From Flammulina velutipes (Eukaryota; Basidiomycota; Agaricomycetes; Agaricales; Physalacriaceae), in the NCBI GenBank assembly GCA_011800155.1, contig CM022368.1, positions 3,906,001 to 3,970,000 of the forward strand: a stretch of DNA of 64,000 bases. The letters are read 5' to 3'. A program made the translations under genes and the position numbers. Positions 10,809-24,918 of this stretch are shown in pieces (position 1 is the first letter of the stretch; each line of letters begins with the position of its first letter). The notes beneath the pieces were generated by a model that was not told the origin of the DNA, made no database searches, and saw nothing but the letters and a program-made list of their open reading frames with translations.

Positions 10809-12308
10809 ATGCAAAACGTCTTCCGCTCGCTGCTGGTCTTTGCCCTTTGCGCTACTGTCCAGTCCCACTCGCAACATGCGTTCTCGTCTTCAGAGTCAGA
10901 CGTAGATATCAGTGCAGAGCCATGGACCGCCAAATATGGGGCTCAGATCGATCTCGGGTATTCTGGCCCCCTCAGCTTCTCCCATTTCCCATATGCACGA
11001 TGCCTCGAAGACGCCTCTACGCCGTTCGATATCGGTATCATTGGCTTCCCATTCGATACCACCACGTCCTACCGACCTGGTAAGATTTCTATCACTATGC
11101 TACGCACTGGATACTCATACGAACGTTAGGCGCGCGCTTCGGTCCCTTCGCCATTCGTTCTGGTTCACGCAGACAGCACCACGAGCGTGGCTACAGTCTT
11201 GCATGGGACACGAGCCCTTATGACCATGGCTCCGCCCTCCTAGATTGCGGAGATGTAAGTCTATTCGCGATCATGTTGTCCGTCGGTTGACCCATTCGGT
11301 TCCACAAGGTCCCTGTATCAGCGTACGATAACGCGAAGGCCATCGACCAGATGGAGGCAGCATATGACACCCTTCTCGCACGTCCTGTTTTCGGCGGAAA
11401 TAGCGAACAGTACAAGTCGAGAACAGCGCCTTTTGCAAAGGATGGTCGTGAACATCCTAGGATCGTCACTCTCGGAGGAGACCACACCATCGTGCGTTAC
11501 GTTTACTTTTCTTTTGAGGCGGATACTCATCATTGATAGGTCCTTCCGATTTTACGATCCCTCAACAAAGTTTACGGTCCCGTCTCAGTTATCCACTTTG
11601 ACGCGCATTTGGATACTTGGCCTGCACGAGGGACTACCGAGCAGGAACGTGTCACCCATGGGTCTTTCTTCGACATTGCGCATGATGAAAACCTTATGAG
11701 GAACACGTCTATCCATGGTGGCATTCGGTGCAAGATGATGGTAGAGTGACCATTCAAACCACAATTGCTTCGCTGACCAAAGTTCTTAGAGCATGGGAGA
11801 CATGGAGCACGACGAATACGTTGGATTCCAAGTCATCAGCACGGACGATATTGACGATTACGGTATCGTCAACGTTATCAAGAAGATACGCGAGCGGGTT
11901 GGAGACAGCCCAGTGTACTTGACTTTGGATATCGACGTTGTCGATCCTGGATTGGCCCCAGCCAGTGAGTTGTCTTTCGCCTGTTTCCTTAGCGATAGAC
12001 TGACCTTCCTCAAAGCTGGAACCCCGGAAACTGGTGGATGGACTACTCGCGAAGTCAAGCGTATCCTTCGGGGACTTTCTGGGCTCAACTTTGTAGGCGC
12101 CGATATCGTCGAAGTCGCCCCAGCCTATGATAATGGTATGTGTTCAACGCCCTGATACTTATCACCTACTAACGTTTTTCTGTTAGCTGATATCACGGGG
12201 ATCGCAGCTGCAGATATCGTACACGACTTCCTCGTCATGATGCAGCTAGACGCTGTTCCCAAACCTCACACTGGACCCTTCTCTCAGGAAGACCTTCTAT
12301 GGTTATGA
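10809..12308 (+). CDS. Agmatinase-family ureohydrolase with a signal peptide
   Basis: Predicted to hydrolyse agmatine (or a related guanidino compound) to putrescine and urea. ATG 10809 begins a secretion signal (MQNVFRSLLVFALCATVQS); an earlier in-frame Met at 10770 would bury it. Six or so exons are joined by 50-60-nt introns, e.g. YRPG/ARFGPFAIR. Manganese-site motifs are all present: GGDHT, HFDAHLDT and DIDVVDP, followed by APA/TGTPETGGWT, which is completed by the intron near 11965-12015. The C-terminus is …FSQEDLLWL, stop at 12306-12308. Length (about 390 aa) fits secreted fungal members of the arginase/agmatinase superfamily. Divergent from the oligopeptide transporter, suggesting a shared role in nitrogen scavenging. 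Substrate cannot be fixed from sequence alone. Confidence 0.88.
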
Positions 12309-12458
12309 GTAGATGGGTTAAAACCATTGTCAATGTATTCTGTCTACGTCTCAATAAAACTTGCACTTGAAAGGAGAAGCCAACAACTACTAGTATGAGT
12401 AAAGAATACCGATGCTCTAAAATTACAATTACGACGTTTGTATAGTAAAGCACCAATT

Positions 12459-15186
<2,728 letters not shown>

Positions 15187-15732
15187 CTAACCAGTAGAAT
15201 CCAGAACTCGCACGTTATCCACTAACCTCCCCACAAACTCAGGGAACGTAGCTCCTGCGACGAGCGCTGTCTCGCATCGCAAAGCCTTTTGAGTGCGAAT
15301 GAACTCATGGAATAGACCCGGATTAGAAAGATCATATTGCAAGGACGCTGAAAACCACCCTCTCGCACTCAACCTCTGCAACGTCCTGATTACCCAAAAC
15401 GCGCTATTCCACGCATGGCCTCTATCTCCCTCCTCTCGCTCAGGGCTCTCCCGAGCAAGGAAGTCGTCCACGTCATTGAAGGGCACCTTCAAGGGCGGGA
15501 GGTTGATCAGAGCCAGGAAGTTTTTCTTGGAGAAGAGTGTCAAGTCGAGGTAGTGGTCCGTCTTCCACTTCCCCGAGAGCGTCGTGTCGATTTGGTAGAG
15601 ATTAACAGGCTCGTAGAGCTTGACGCTACCGCCGTAGCGAGGCTTGGGTACGACCAATCCCCATTGGTAGTTTCCAATGTCATTCTTTTGGGAGAAGAGG
15701 GCGATGAAGATTGGCGTATTCGAGGTTATCAT
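15187..15732 (-). CDS. Conserved hypothetical protein (single exon)
   Basis: An intronless 181-aa frame starting MITSNTPIFIALFSQKNDIG. It begins with an alternating hydrophobic pattern (PIFIALFSQ…YQWGLVVPK) and then LYEPVNLYQID, followed by a helical C-terminal half (WVIRTLQRLSARGWF). This resembles small uncharacterised basidiomycete proteins with a beta-rich N-terminus, but I do not recognise a named domain. No signal peptide or membrane segment is evident. Confidence 0.7.
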   Translation of the reverse strand: MITSNTPIFIALFSQKNDIGNYQWGLVVPKPRYGGSVKLYEPVNLYQIDTTLSGKWKTDHYLDLTLFSKKNFLALINLPPLKVPFNDVDDFLARESPEREEGDRGHAWNSAFWVIRTLQRLSARGWFSASLQYDLSNPGLFHEFIRTQKALRCETALVAGATFPEFVGRLVDNVRVLDSTG

Positions 15733-16095
15733 GATAGTAGTGCGCGTCTTTTGGTTGCGCGCCTCAAGGATTGATAGATATGGAGTCTAGAGACACAATG
15801 AGTCGGAACAAACATTGGAGGGAGGCCTCACAAGTTTGGCGCTACAGAAGAAGATACTTTCAAGTGAAGGACACACACGAGATGAGTGTGTGGGAGTACG
15901 CTGACATCGGCGCCTAAGTGGTGCATCAGAAAGGAACCGATGTGGCTGTGCCGAATTAGACGCCGCCGCATTGAGGGCGCTCAGCGCTCGAGTCTGAATG
16001 ATTCATGCATAAGGATTACCTAGCCTGATGTTACATACAAACATTCTGGACTTTTCAATGGGTCTGTACAAGTGGACGTACACAATATGTAGTAA
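15733..16095. other. Short intergenic stretch, nothing seen
   Basis: Separates the start of the hypothetical gene at 15732 from the stop of the NTF2-like gene at 16096. It must hold the promoter of the former. No recognisable element. Confidence 0.4.
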
Positions 16096-16646
16096 CTAAC
16101 TTGGGAGAAGATGAATCGAAGCTGCGCGGTCTACAGAGGTAAAGATGACTTGAGAAATTCGACGCTGCTCTTCTTTGCCTTCGATTCTTTGTAGGGCCCA
16201 ATTGAGTTCACTCCCATAGCAGATTCAGAAAGGAAACACATACTTGAGACTGATTGTGGCGTAAGTATGTGTCTGTGCCGGGCCTGCGCGTATCCGAAAT
16301 TTCATAGATCGCGTGATGACAACATATCCAGCGAATATTCCAGCATTCTGCGAAGGAGCCGATCCCTGTTCAATGTGGGTTCAAGAGTGGCGTAATAAAC
16401 ACTGACCACATCTTCGAAGCAATCTTTCCAGTCAATTTGTATTCCGATGGCGGCTCCAAATCTCGCTCCAAGCTCTGCTCTGAAATCCAGGAAAGATAGA
16501 GAAGAATGATTGAAGGTGACGTTGGGATCTTCAACAAATGCGCGCTGAGCTATGTTTTGACTGTCATTCGGTGGCTCAGGTAGGAACGATTCAAGGAGGG
16601 CATTTATTGAGGATTTCGACCAATCGGTCAAGCTGCTGTTGGACAT
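16096..16646 (-). CDS. NTF2-like (SnoaL-type fold) hypothetical protein
   Basis: Three exons: 16407-16646, 16244-16365 and 16096-16186, with introns of 41 nt (GTCAGT…AACAG) and 57 nt (GTATGT…CAAAG). Splicing gives about 150 aa: MSNSSLTDWSKSSINALLES…FNHSSLSFLDFRAELG…FEDVGSAPSQNAGIFAGYVV…FRIRAGPAQTHTYATISLK/IEGKEEQRRISQVIFTSVD…HLLPS. The pattern (vNH…l.F.dF, then aGyvvitR, RiRAgPaq and a final IE…R.I..VifTsvd strand) is that of the NTF2-like proteins common in mushrooms. Such folds bind small ligands or act as scaffolds; no catalytic residues can be assigned. Reading the first exon straight through would give a truncated 114-aa product. Confidence 0.72.
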
Positions 16647-17183
16647 GGCGGTTCGACTTCAAGCTTTGTACTCCGTCATTGAACGGCCCTTTCGGCCCGG
16701 AGAAATGTGTGGCGTGCTCTCACAAGCATCATATATTCTTTATTGAGGTACCGTTAGAGTGATCATAAGATTAGAGTTCTACTAATAGACAGTGGTCGCT
16801 GACGCTGATAATGCTCTATTTTGATTATTGGTGCGTCGTTCGGCGTTGGCCGCCACTTGCTTTCGCTCTTCCATGTACTCTTGGGCGGACTCTTGTTCTA
16901 AATGTCGATACTACCTCGGTGGCATGAAGCTTCTTTTCTCGTTATGTAACCCTACCAGCTTTCAATCAACCCGCGCTCACCTGAACGGCGCATGCCTTTC
17001 AAATTCGACACATTCCGTCTGATTGATCATCGCCAGAGTGCTCAATGCTCACAAGATGTTCTTCTCGTCCCACGAACGGACCGCCCTCCGCCGGACAATA
17101 TTAGCTCGTGACACCACAAGACGAGGATTGTTATAAAGATAATTCTCCGTTGAAGTTGGGGGAGAAAAACTCGGTCTATCGAC
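16647..17183. other. Divergent intergenic region, TATA box near the plus-strand gene
   Basis: Between the divergent NTF2-like and GDSL esterase genes. Apart from the TATA motif at 17132-17138 nothing is recognisable; the short open frames lack coherence. Confidence 0.45.
17132..17138 (+). promoter_or_regulatory. TATA box of the GDSL esterase gene
   Basis: TATAAAG about 50 bp before the ATG at 17184, the usual distance in fungal genes with short leaders. Confidence 0.5.
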
Positions 17184-18143
17184 ATGCGTGCTGGCTTCTT
17201 TACTCTGGTGTCCGTAATAACTGGTGCAGCGGCTTTTCGCCGCTCAGCGTTCGTTCTCATCGGCGACAGTACAACTGCTCTATTGTAAGTCACTTTTTGG
17301 GGGGGAAGTCGGAGATACATGACTCACTTGTAGTTTGTGAACTAGTGGTGGTTGGGGTGACGGTTTCTGTGGGAATGCCTCGATTAATGTCGCGTCTTCC
17401 CTCGCACCCAATACGTACTGCCTGAACGCAGGTCGCAGCGGTGCAACGACCGGTACTTACAAAGACAACGGCCACTGGGCCACTGCAGGTACCAGAATCT
17501 ATTTCGATGCATGCGAGTTCTCACTAATATCGTACAGTTGACGCCATCAAGACCCAAGTCGCCAGTGGGAAGAACACATACGTGACTCTCCAGTTCGGCC
17601 ACAATGACCAGAAGATCGCCCCTCCAGAGTCGATGGGCGCGAACCTTACGGACATGGTTCACGAGCTCCGCGACATTGGCGCGCATCCCATCCTTGTCAC
17701 AAGCTTGACTCGGAGAAACTTCAAAGCTGATGGTACCATCCAAGACTTGCTCAAGGACTGGGCGGATCAAACAATCCTCATTTCTGAAGAACAAGATACC
17801 CCGTTATTGGATTTACATGCCAGCTCGATAAAGTATTGCGAAGCAATAGGCCCGGACGCTTCTCACCGTCTCAACCTCTTCCCTTCTGATAACACCCGTA
17901 AGTGTACATTTTAGAGCTTTTTCGAAACCCTGTCCTTAGATTTTTATAGACATCAACGATAACGGTTCTATCGTGTTCGGAAGGTATGCACATGCTCTCA
18001 ACTCGAACTAGACCCCGTCTGATCTCAGTACGAACAGATTGGTGGCGGACCTCCTGGTCAATAGCTTTCCTCGTGGCTATCTCCCCATCATCCCCAACAG
18101 AGCTCTAACTTTTAACATTACAAACGGTATTCCATCTTATTGA
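17184..18143 (+). CDS. GDSL esterase, rhamnogalacturonan acetylesterase-like (CE12 type)
   Basis: A predicted secreted SGNH/GDSL hydrolase that removes acetyl groups from pectin or other polysaccharides. ATG 17184 begins MRAGFFTLVSVITGAAAF, a signal peptide. Catalytic blocks appear in order: FVLIGDST with the nucleophilic serine, GGWGDGF, NAGRSGATT, QFGHNDQ and FPSDNTHINDNG with the catalytic Asp-x-x-His. Several of these are joined only after splicing (…LFPSDNT/HINDNGS… across the intron at about 17898-17950). The protein ends …ALTFNITNGIPSY at 18141-18143, about 250 aa, typical for CE12. The exact substrate is inferred from family only. Confidence 0.85.
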
Positions 18144-18644
18144 GTGCGATACATATATATTGGAAGCGGCAATATTTTTGTCGGTCCTTATACGGGATTT
18201 CGTCAGTACTGGGCGGAACTGACAATGAATTGATATCATTTCCGATGGCACGTCAATCGTTGTGTCATTGTTGAATCAAAGCTTTGAAGGCAAGAGTCTA
18301 ATGGTAGTACATGTATTGGTTTCATAACGACAAGTGTCGTAGTGCCATGGTCGTGACAACTGGCGAGGCGGTAAACGTACAGAAAGCTATAGCTACATTC
18401 TCGAACGCATGAAGCATATACATCTAACGAAGAATTGAACGCCCGAGCCGAGAAAAGAAGAAGAAGGGGTCTTTATGAAATCTGGATGTGCGATCATGAG
18501 TGTGTGTGTCGCGGGAGCAGAAATAAAAATGAGTACATGATGGGGACGCTGATGCATTCAAGGGTGCGCCATTCTTGACGATCAGGCTTTGTACGGGCTA
18601 GACACGGTTGGCTAGATTGTTCGACGGGCATTGGGAGATGCTCA
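18144..18644. other. Intergenic stretch, no gene seen
   Basis: Convergent 3' flanks of the GDSL esterase and the small secreted peptide gene. No open frame or repeat of note. Confidence 0.45.
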
Positions 18645-18890
18645 CTAAGGGGATGGCGCAGCGCGCTTGTAATACCTACGTGAGAACGTTAGAAGTGTCT
18701 AGAGCACGGAGGTGGGTACCACTCACTTGGACGGCCACGAAGCCTCAGCTCTGGCGACGGGAGTAGGACCCCCGCCGCGCTTGATGACGAGCTGCCTCAG
18801 AGCCTTCTTCTCGGAGAGAGGAGCAGCAGCAGCCATGGCCACAAAGGCGCAGATGACGAGCAGATAGAAGAAAGTGGTCTTGGACTGCAT
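18645..18890 (-). CDS. Small secreted peptide precursor with dibasic sites
   Basis: Exon 1 (18727-18890) and exon 2 (18645-18675) are joined over a 51-nt intron (GTGAGT…CGTAG). Product about 64 aa: a clear signal peptide MQSKTTFFYLLVICAFVAMA ending in AAAAP, then LSEKKALRQLVIKR, GGGPTPVARAEASWPSKYYKR and AAPSP. The KR pairs frame a 21-residue internal segment, as in precursors cut by the Kex2 protease of the Golgi. No cysteines are present, so this is not a typical cysteine-rich effector. It could be a processed signalling peptide or simply a small cell-surface protein; no homologue is recognised. Confidence 0.65.
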
Positions 18891-19387
18891 GGTGAAGTGG
18901 CTGAGGGCAAGCACAAGATCTGGGGTGAAAGACCTCGCCTTTAATACGTTCTGAAGATGACAGCCGGCATTATCTGATGAGTATGTATTCGTGCTCGAGA
19001 ATTTGACCGGGAGAATAAAATGGAGGATTTTGCATTGAGGGACCTTTGTCGGCGAACGAATGGGGACCAAGAACCATCAAGGATGTTTGAACGGGCAAAG
19101 GCCTAGTTTTATGACGAGAAAATGATAAGATAACCGAGAGCAGCCATACGGTCGAAGACACTCCGACCCAAGTTCAATAGAGCTGGGTTTGACATGGGAA
19201 TTGCTAGCAGCTGGAGAAACCTCCCACAAGGCACTAGCTAGATTCATTCGCTCTTTGGGGCTTAGCGGTGAGTTTTTCAGCGAAAGAACGCGAGTCTCCA
19301 GACATGTTGCATTACTGATGATGGAAAGTGGCGTGAAGCAGAACAAACACGGATCAACACAGGCAACTTTGCTTTCTCTTAACATCC
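18891..19387. other. Divergent intergenic region
   Basis: Promoter region between the secreted peptide gene and the SF3b4 gene. Short overlapping frames only; no recognised element. Confidence 0.4.
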
Positions 19388-20500
19388 ATGGCGTCGCGTC
19401 CTCAAGAAGATAGAAACCAAGAGGCGACAGTATACTTGGTGTGCTACATTTTCCGCAATATAGCCTAATCTTATGTCGCTGCTAGGGAAACCTCGATGAA
19501 CGGTGTACAGATGCCCTGGTATGGGAGTTAATGCTGCAAGCGGGGCCTGTAGGTATGTAATGATTCTATCTCCGGCGCGTTCCAGCTCACAATGAAATGA
19601 CAATTCAGTAAATGTACATCTTCCGAAAGACAGAATATCAATGGCCCACCAGGGATACGGCTTTTGCGAATTTCTAACGGAGGAGGACGCCGAATATGCT
19701 TGCAAAATCATGAACCAAATAAAGCTTTGGGGGAAACCCATTCGAGTAAACAAGGTGCGTGGATCATTCCAGCTGTAACGAACGTCAATTAAATTGTAAC
19801 CAGGCTTCCTCCGACAAGAAACAACTAGATGTCGGCGCCAACCTCTTCATCGGCAATTTGGACGAAAACGTTGATGAAAGGTTGCTATACGACACGTTCC
19901 AAGCTTTCGGCTCTATGACTACCACCGCCAAAGTACGCTATCCTCGTTCTACTGTCTCCTAGTCTTACTAATGCCCGGCCGTAGATTGCACGCGACGCAA
20001 GTAGCGGAACTTCAAAAGGTTACGGCTTCGTCTCCTACACCAATTTCGAATACTCCGACGCCGCCATAGAAGCCATGAATGGCCAATTCCTGATGAACAA
20101 GCCGATCACTGTGCAGTACGCGTTCAAAAAGGATGGAAAAGGTGAAAGACACGGAACACAAGCCGAGCGCCTTCTCGCCGCCCAGGCGGTCAAAAACAAC
20201 GCGTTACCCGCTGCAGCACGGCCTCCTACTGGTCCCATTCCTTTTGGTCAGCCAGCATTTGGCGGGCCATATCAAGGACAGTTCGCCGGCGTGCTCGCGC
20301 AGGCCCCACCTCCCCCACCACCTGGATTTGCACCACAAGGAATGCCCCCACCTCAGATGATGGGTCCTCCAATGATGGCGATGGGAGGTCCTCCGCCTCC
20401 ACCTGGTATTCCCATGTACGGCGGTTTTCCACCTGCGCCACCACCTGGCTTCGCTATGCCGTTCCCACCAAACGGAGGCATGCAACCACCGTTTCAGTAA
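19388..20500 (+). CDS. SF3B4: Splicing factor 3B subunit 4 (SAP49/Hsh49)
   Basis: Component of the U2 snRNP SF3b complex, which contacts pre-mRNA near the branch site. ATG 19388 ([17 protein letters not shown]) joins across introns to [21 protein letters not shown], the start of the first RRM. The first RRM then shows [16 protein letters not shown] and the second shows [21 protein letters not shown] with [19 protein letters not shown]. The C-terminal third is a proline/glycine/methionine-rich tail ([20 protein letters not shown]), as in all SF3b4 proteins. Five or six exons with introns near 50 nt. Identity is clear from RNP1/RNP2 motifs plus the tail. Confidence 0.95.
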
Positions 20501-21031
20501 CCTTCTCATCTCCGTACGACGTAATCTCTGTTTCTTCCATTGTTGTATTGCTTTATGACATTTGCGTCAGAATCCCGAGAGATAAGTCGCCCCGCATGTA
20601 TCGTTGGATCGTTTGCTTGATTGCGCGAGGTGTCTTAATGTCAATGTTCTCCGGCGTTACCCCGAGGTAGACAGATCTATCGCAAGATTGGACTACCACG
20701 TTAACGAGGTACCTTTGGCAGGGTGATCGGAGACGTGGCGTTTGCGATAGTCCGTAGGTATTGCGCGAAGTCTTTGCTTCGTTTTACATATCACTGTCAC
20801 CGCAGTGACGATGAAGGAGATAGTACCTCGATTACGCTAGGACAATTGAGAGGATGAATGGTGATGTATGTCGGAGATATCACTGAATTGCACCTAGTCG
20901 AACGTGGAACCGTTGGATGAATAATAAATAGCATGAGAGCGAAGTCAAGTTACATCGTCCTTGTCGGTGCAAGATGAGATGATAAATGCGAAACTAGATA
21001 ATGCGAATTATTAATACCCTTGTCCTAGTAT
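20501..21031. other. Intergenic stretch, no gene seen
   Basis: Convergent 3' regions of the SF3b4 and WD40 genes. No long frames or obvious repeats. Confidence 0.45.
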
Positions 21032-24000
21032 TCAATTTGGAGGTTCTGGGGTTTCGTTAATAATAAGTAGAAGCCAAATGATCCTAGAGGACTTACTCGA
21101 TGCAGGCTGTTGCCACCAGTGAAGAGTCCCTCTCTGAGTGGCGGTAATAAGGTAACCGTCGGTGGAGCTCACACCGTCGTAGCCCTAGAAAGAACATAAT
21201 TCAACATTTGGACGTGAGACATAAGAGGAGCTGATACGTGCCACTGCGGCTGTGATGCGATCGCCTGGTTACACAGTGAACACTACATTCGAAAGGCTGG
21301 AATGGAGAGACACGTACCTTCGGCGTGCGACATCCCGTATACTAATGTTCCTGTAGCAGTGTCCCACATCAACGCACATCCATCAACGCTCCCATAGAGT
21401 GCGCCTTGTCCATAAGCGGCAAACTTGACACCGAAGCCTCCATCTGGTCGCGCTACGCTGCTTTGGTGGGCGTATCGGGTGTCTACGTGTCCCCGAGGAT
21501 TGCGCATGATAGTCAGTTCGTTATTCGCACCAAGTCGCACCACCAACGCCACTGAACCTCGGTCATGAACGTCGACATCGATTCTAGGAAGTGTCAATTG
21601 CGTAACGAGCAGGGCAAGTGAGCACGTACATGTGCGACCTGAAGTTCTTTATCGTCTGAAAGGTTCCATCAGGAACTGCACATCGCCATCTGTAACCGAC
21701 GTGAAAACAGGACCAGAAAGACGACATGGACGAACAATATGCCAGTTTTGGTGCCGCCAATCAGCGCTTTCCCGTCATCCACAAACTTCATCGTTGTGAC
21801 GGCCTTCTTCAAGATTGGGCGTGAATTTTGCCAGCGGCCTGGTAGGTGTGTAAGTATCAGCGTTCCGTTGTCAGTTTTTTGTACGAACCTTTTAACCAAG
21901 TCCATACGTAGATACCAGACTTGGGGAAAGAGATCGCAAAACGATCTCTGTGATAAACAAAACAGACGTCGTCTGTGGATTTAATCTTCTCAGAATCCGC
22001 TGTTATTAGTTTGGCATAGATCCACCGGTCGCTCGTTTCGCTCTGTCATATTTCAACTTATTTCGTGTCTTGAAGCAACGAAAGAAACACACCTCTCTTG
22101 TCCACTTGCCTACCACACCACTTTCCGTTAACGAGACGAGACCATCGTCATTCTCCATCCACTGCACATTTACCAACGCACTGTCATGATCGAGCCTGGC
22201 AACTTCCTGTCTAGTGCACGAATTGATGACGCGTATTCGTTTGTCAACACCTACACCAGAATGCTTTCATCAGTTGTGGAATAACCACAGAGGTATATAT
22301 CACTTACAACATAATGCGATGAATAGGCCATTGCTACTCATCGCCATCGATTTCACGGTCATATCGCTTGATCCTTCCAATGCTAAAGTATGGGTCCACT
22401 CAACCGAGGGCCAGCCAAAGTTCCGTGGTTTCTTCTTGGGACGAGGGGCAGTAGAGACAGATGTGACCCTTTGCCGTTTGGGTGCACTTGCAGAGCCTTG
22501 GGGGTCTGCAGGACGCGGAGGTAAAGGGTGATGCATTCCTACGACTACTGACCATCAGTACGGAAGCAAAGAAGGAGGTTAATACCTTTACCTGGAGATA
22601 ATGGCTCCTTGGTTGGGCTCGCTGTATCGACCAGGGTAGGTGACACACTGCTCACAGGCGATATAGATTCGATATCCATTGAGGAGGAAGATGCAGAGTC
22701 CGTGGAGACTGAATTTGAAGGAATAACAGGCTGTTCGTGCTCAGTCTTGACCCTGACATTATCCAGTAGCGTATCTGCAGTTGTATAACGTTAACGATAT
22801 GTAGAGATGTAGTTCATGAACACATAGAATACCTGTTGACTCTGATTTGACAGGAACCAATCGTTTCCATTTGGAAGCCTGTGCCGTTACATCCTCTACA
22901 GGCTGCTGAGTAGAATCCACCTGTAACGGCGAAGGCGGCGGAGGTAGTGTAGCTTTCCTTGAGGCGACTGGACTTTTGGTCTTTGATCCATTGGTTAACC
23001 ATCCGGTTCCAATTTGCAACTTCTTCTTCGACGAAGGTACTGTAGCAGTAGCCAACGCCTTGGGCGCCGCTGGTGGTATCCTACGCGAAGGTCCGATTCC
23101 CAAAGGGTTGTCAAACGTAGCGACAGGGGGAGGTGGGTGTGATTGGCTTTGCGTGACTGGCTTATCCCAAGCACGGCGAGGCGCTGGCGCAGAGGAATTC
23201 GTGATGTCCGTTTTCGGATGCATTAACGCGCGCGGAAGATAATGTCGCGCATCTTTCCCCTCATTAGAGGCAAGTTTGACAGTAGCGCAAGTTGGACTAG
23301 GCGCTGGAGAGTTCCCCGAACCAATAATCGGTGACACTGTCGGCGGAACAGGTGCCTTCGATAATCTTTGAGTCGACTAAGGAAATGATCACTTATCAAG
23401 GCGATGTTGAGTATAATAATTCGAACTAACGGTTCTGGTGGATGACGCCGGGCCTCCGATAAAATTTTGAGAATGTGAAGATACAGAAGCGTCTCTGACG
23501 CCGCGAGATTCGGAAGAGACGCGCGCCTAAAACCTCAGCTTAGCGCCGTCCGTGAACATTTCATCAACTAGGTCTACTTGCCGCTTTCAGCCCTTTGGAT
23601 TTATAGAGAGAAGCCGCCTCGTCCCATATACGCGGGATTTCTTCGATTTCCCTAGCGGTAGATGTCGGAGACGAACAACATGAAGTCAGGGGAGATAGTT
23701 CCATGTCAAAAAGCCCTGAAGAAAGCGAGATTGGTGAAATTGGGGGTTTGATGTCAACCAGTTCAACTGGGCTGAATTCGGGGGAATCCTCTATGTCCAT
23801 GGGAGACGGAGATCTGACCTAGGGGGATCGTTGTATCAGTGGAAATATATGGATAGATGTAACGCACTACTTCCATTTCGACAACCGGTTCAGGCGGTGG
23901 AGAGGACTGTACAGATTGACAAACAGTAGTAGGAGAGACCTGAGTAGCAGTAGAACAGCTCGATACTTCTGCTTGTACACATGCATCGGCGTGGTGGCGT

Positions 24001-24504
24001 CCAGCCTGAACACCGATTTCAGAATACGTGACTGGTGCTGTGAAAGATGAAGAAGAGAAAGGTTATAAGACAAAGCACTGACGTTTCTGTAACTTGTTTG
24101 CTTGGGCAATTCCGTTCCAGTGGGACTTTCTGAACTTCAGAGGTACCTCCCCCACAGGCTGTACCGGTTGTTTTTCTACGTGTATGAGGAAGGGACGCGT
24201 ATTTTTCCTGAGATGGTTGCTCACCATCCTTCTCAGGATAGTATTTATCCCCTTCCAAGAGAAGTGATCGTCCGTCGAAACGGTTGTCCACACGAAAGAG
24301 TAGCTCCCTTCCCGCTTTGAAATTCAAAGGTTTGGCTGAAAAGAAACTGAAGTAGAGTGTATTTCCTGTGGAGTCTTCGGCATCCTCAGGAGGTTCTATT
24401 TCTCGTAGTTCGATATGGGCGTTATGTGCCCTTGGATGAGCGCGAAGTCTAGCCTGTCCTTTGATTCCCAAAGCCGATGCCCAGTTGGCGTCCTTTAGGT
24501 CCAT
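21032..24504 (-). CDS. WD40-repeat protein with long disordered N-terminal half
   Basis: Start at ATG 24504 (MDLKDANWASALGIKGQAR). An N-terminal globular block (IELREIEPPEDAEDSTGNTLYFSFFSA…) is followed by several hundred residues rich in S, P and T spread over many exons, for example PPAAPKALATATVPSSKKK near 23060. The C-terminal third carries WD40-type blades: GLFIALCC…, KFVDDGKALIGGTKTG, SVDGCALMWDTATGTLVYG and GYLITATQRGTLHWWQQPA. The last intron (GTAAGT…CCCAG) leads to KPPN and a stop at 21032-21034. WD40 propellers mediate protein-protein contacts; no specific partner can be named. It seems to be an uncharacterised Agaricomycete protein. Exon borders in the middle are approximate. Confidence 0.72.
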
Positions 24505-24871
24505 TAAAGGGTATTACGCGAGAAACAGATGAAGCAGAGCCAGATTTGAAGACCAGAATCAGTAGTTTGAAAGTAGAACGTTGAGCACTTTAACACTGGT
24601 CGTGGTAAACGCGAAAGAACAATACGGGTAAAAACTCCACGTGGGATGTGTCAGCGTTCATCGCGGCGTCTGCCGAAAGTCTAGTCTCTTTAACGGTTGA
24701 AGGATGTGTTGTTGCTATTTGGATGCGCCTTTTTGCCCGAGATAAACGAGCTCATAAGAAGAACGAATCCGACAATATTATGCATCGTGATGTTCTCTAC
24801 TCCGAAACGCCCTTATCTCGGCGTACCGGAATTTCCGGACCGTTCATTGATTTTGGCAATCGATCAGTGCA

Positions 24872-24879
24872 TATAAATA
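24872..24879 (+). promoter_or_regulatory. TATA box of the alpha/beta hydrolase gene
   Basis: TATAAATA about 40-47 bp upstream of ATG 24919, in a plausible core-promoter position. Confidence 0.55.
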
Positions 24880-24918
24880 CAGGTAGACGCACTTCTTGCT
24901 CATTCACTATATTCCACT

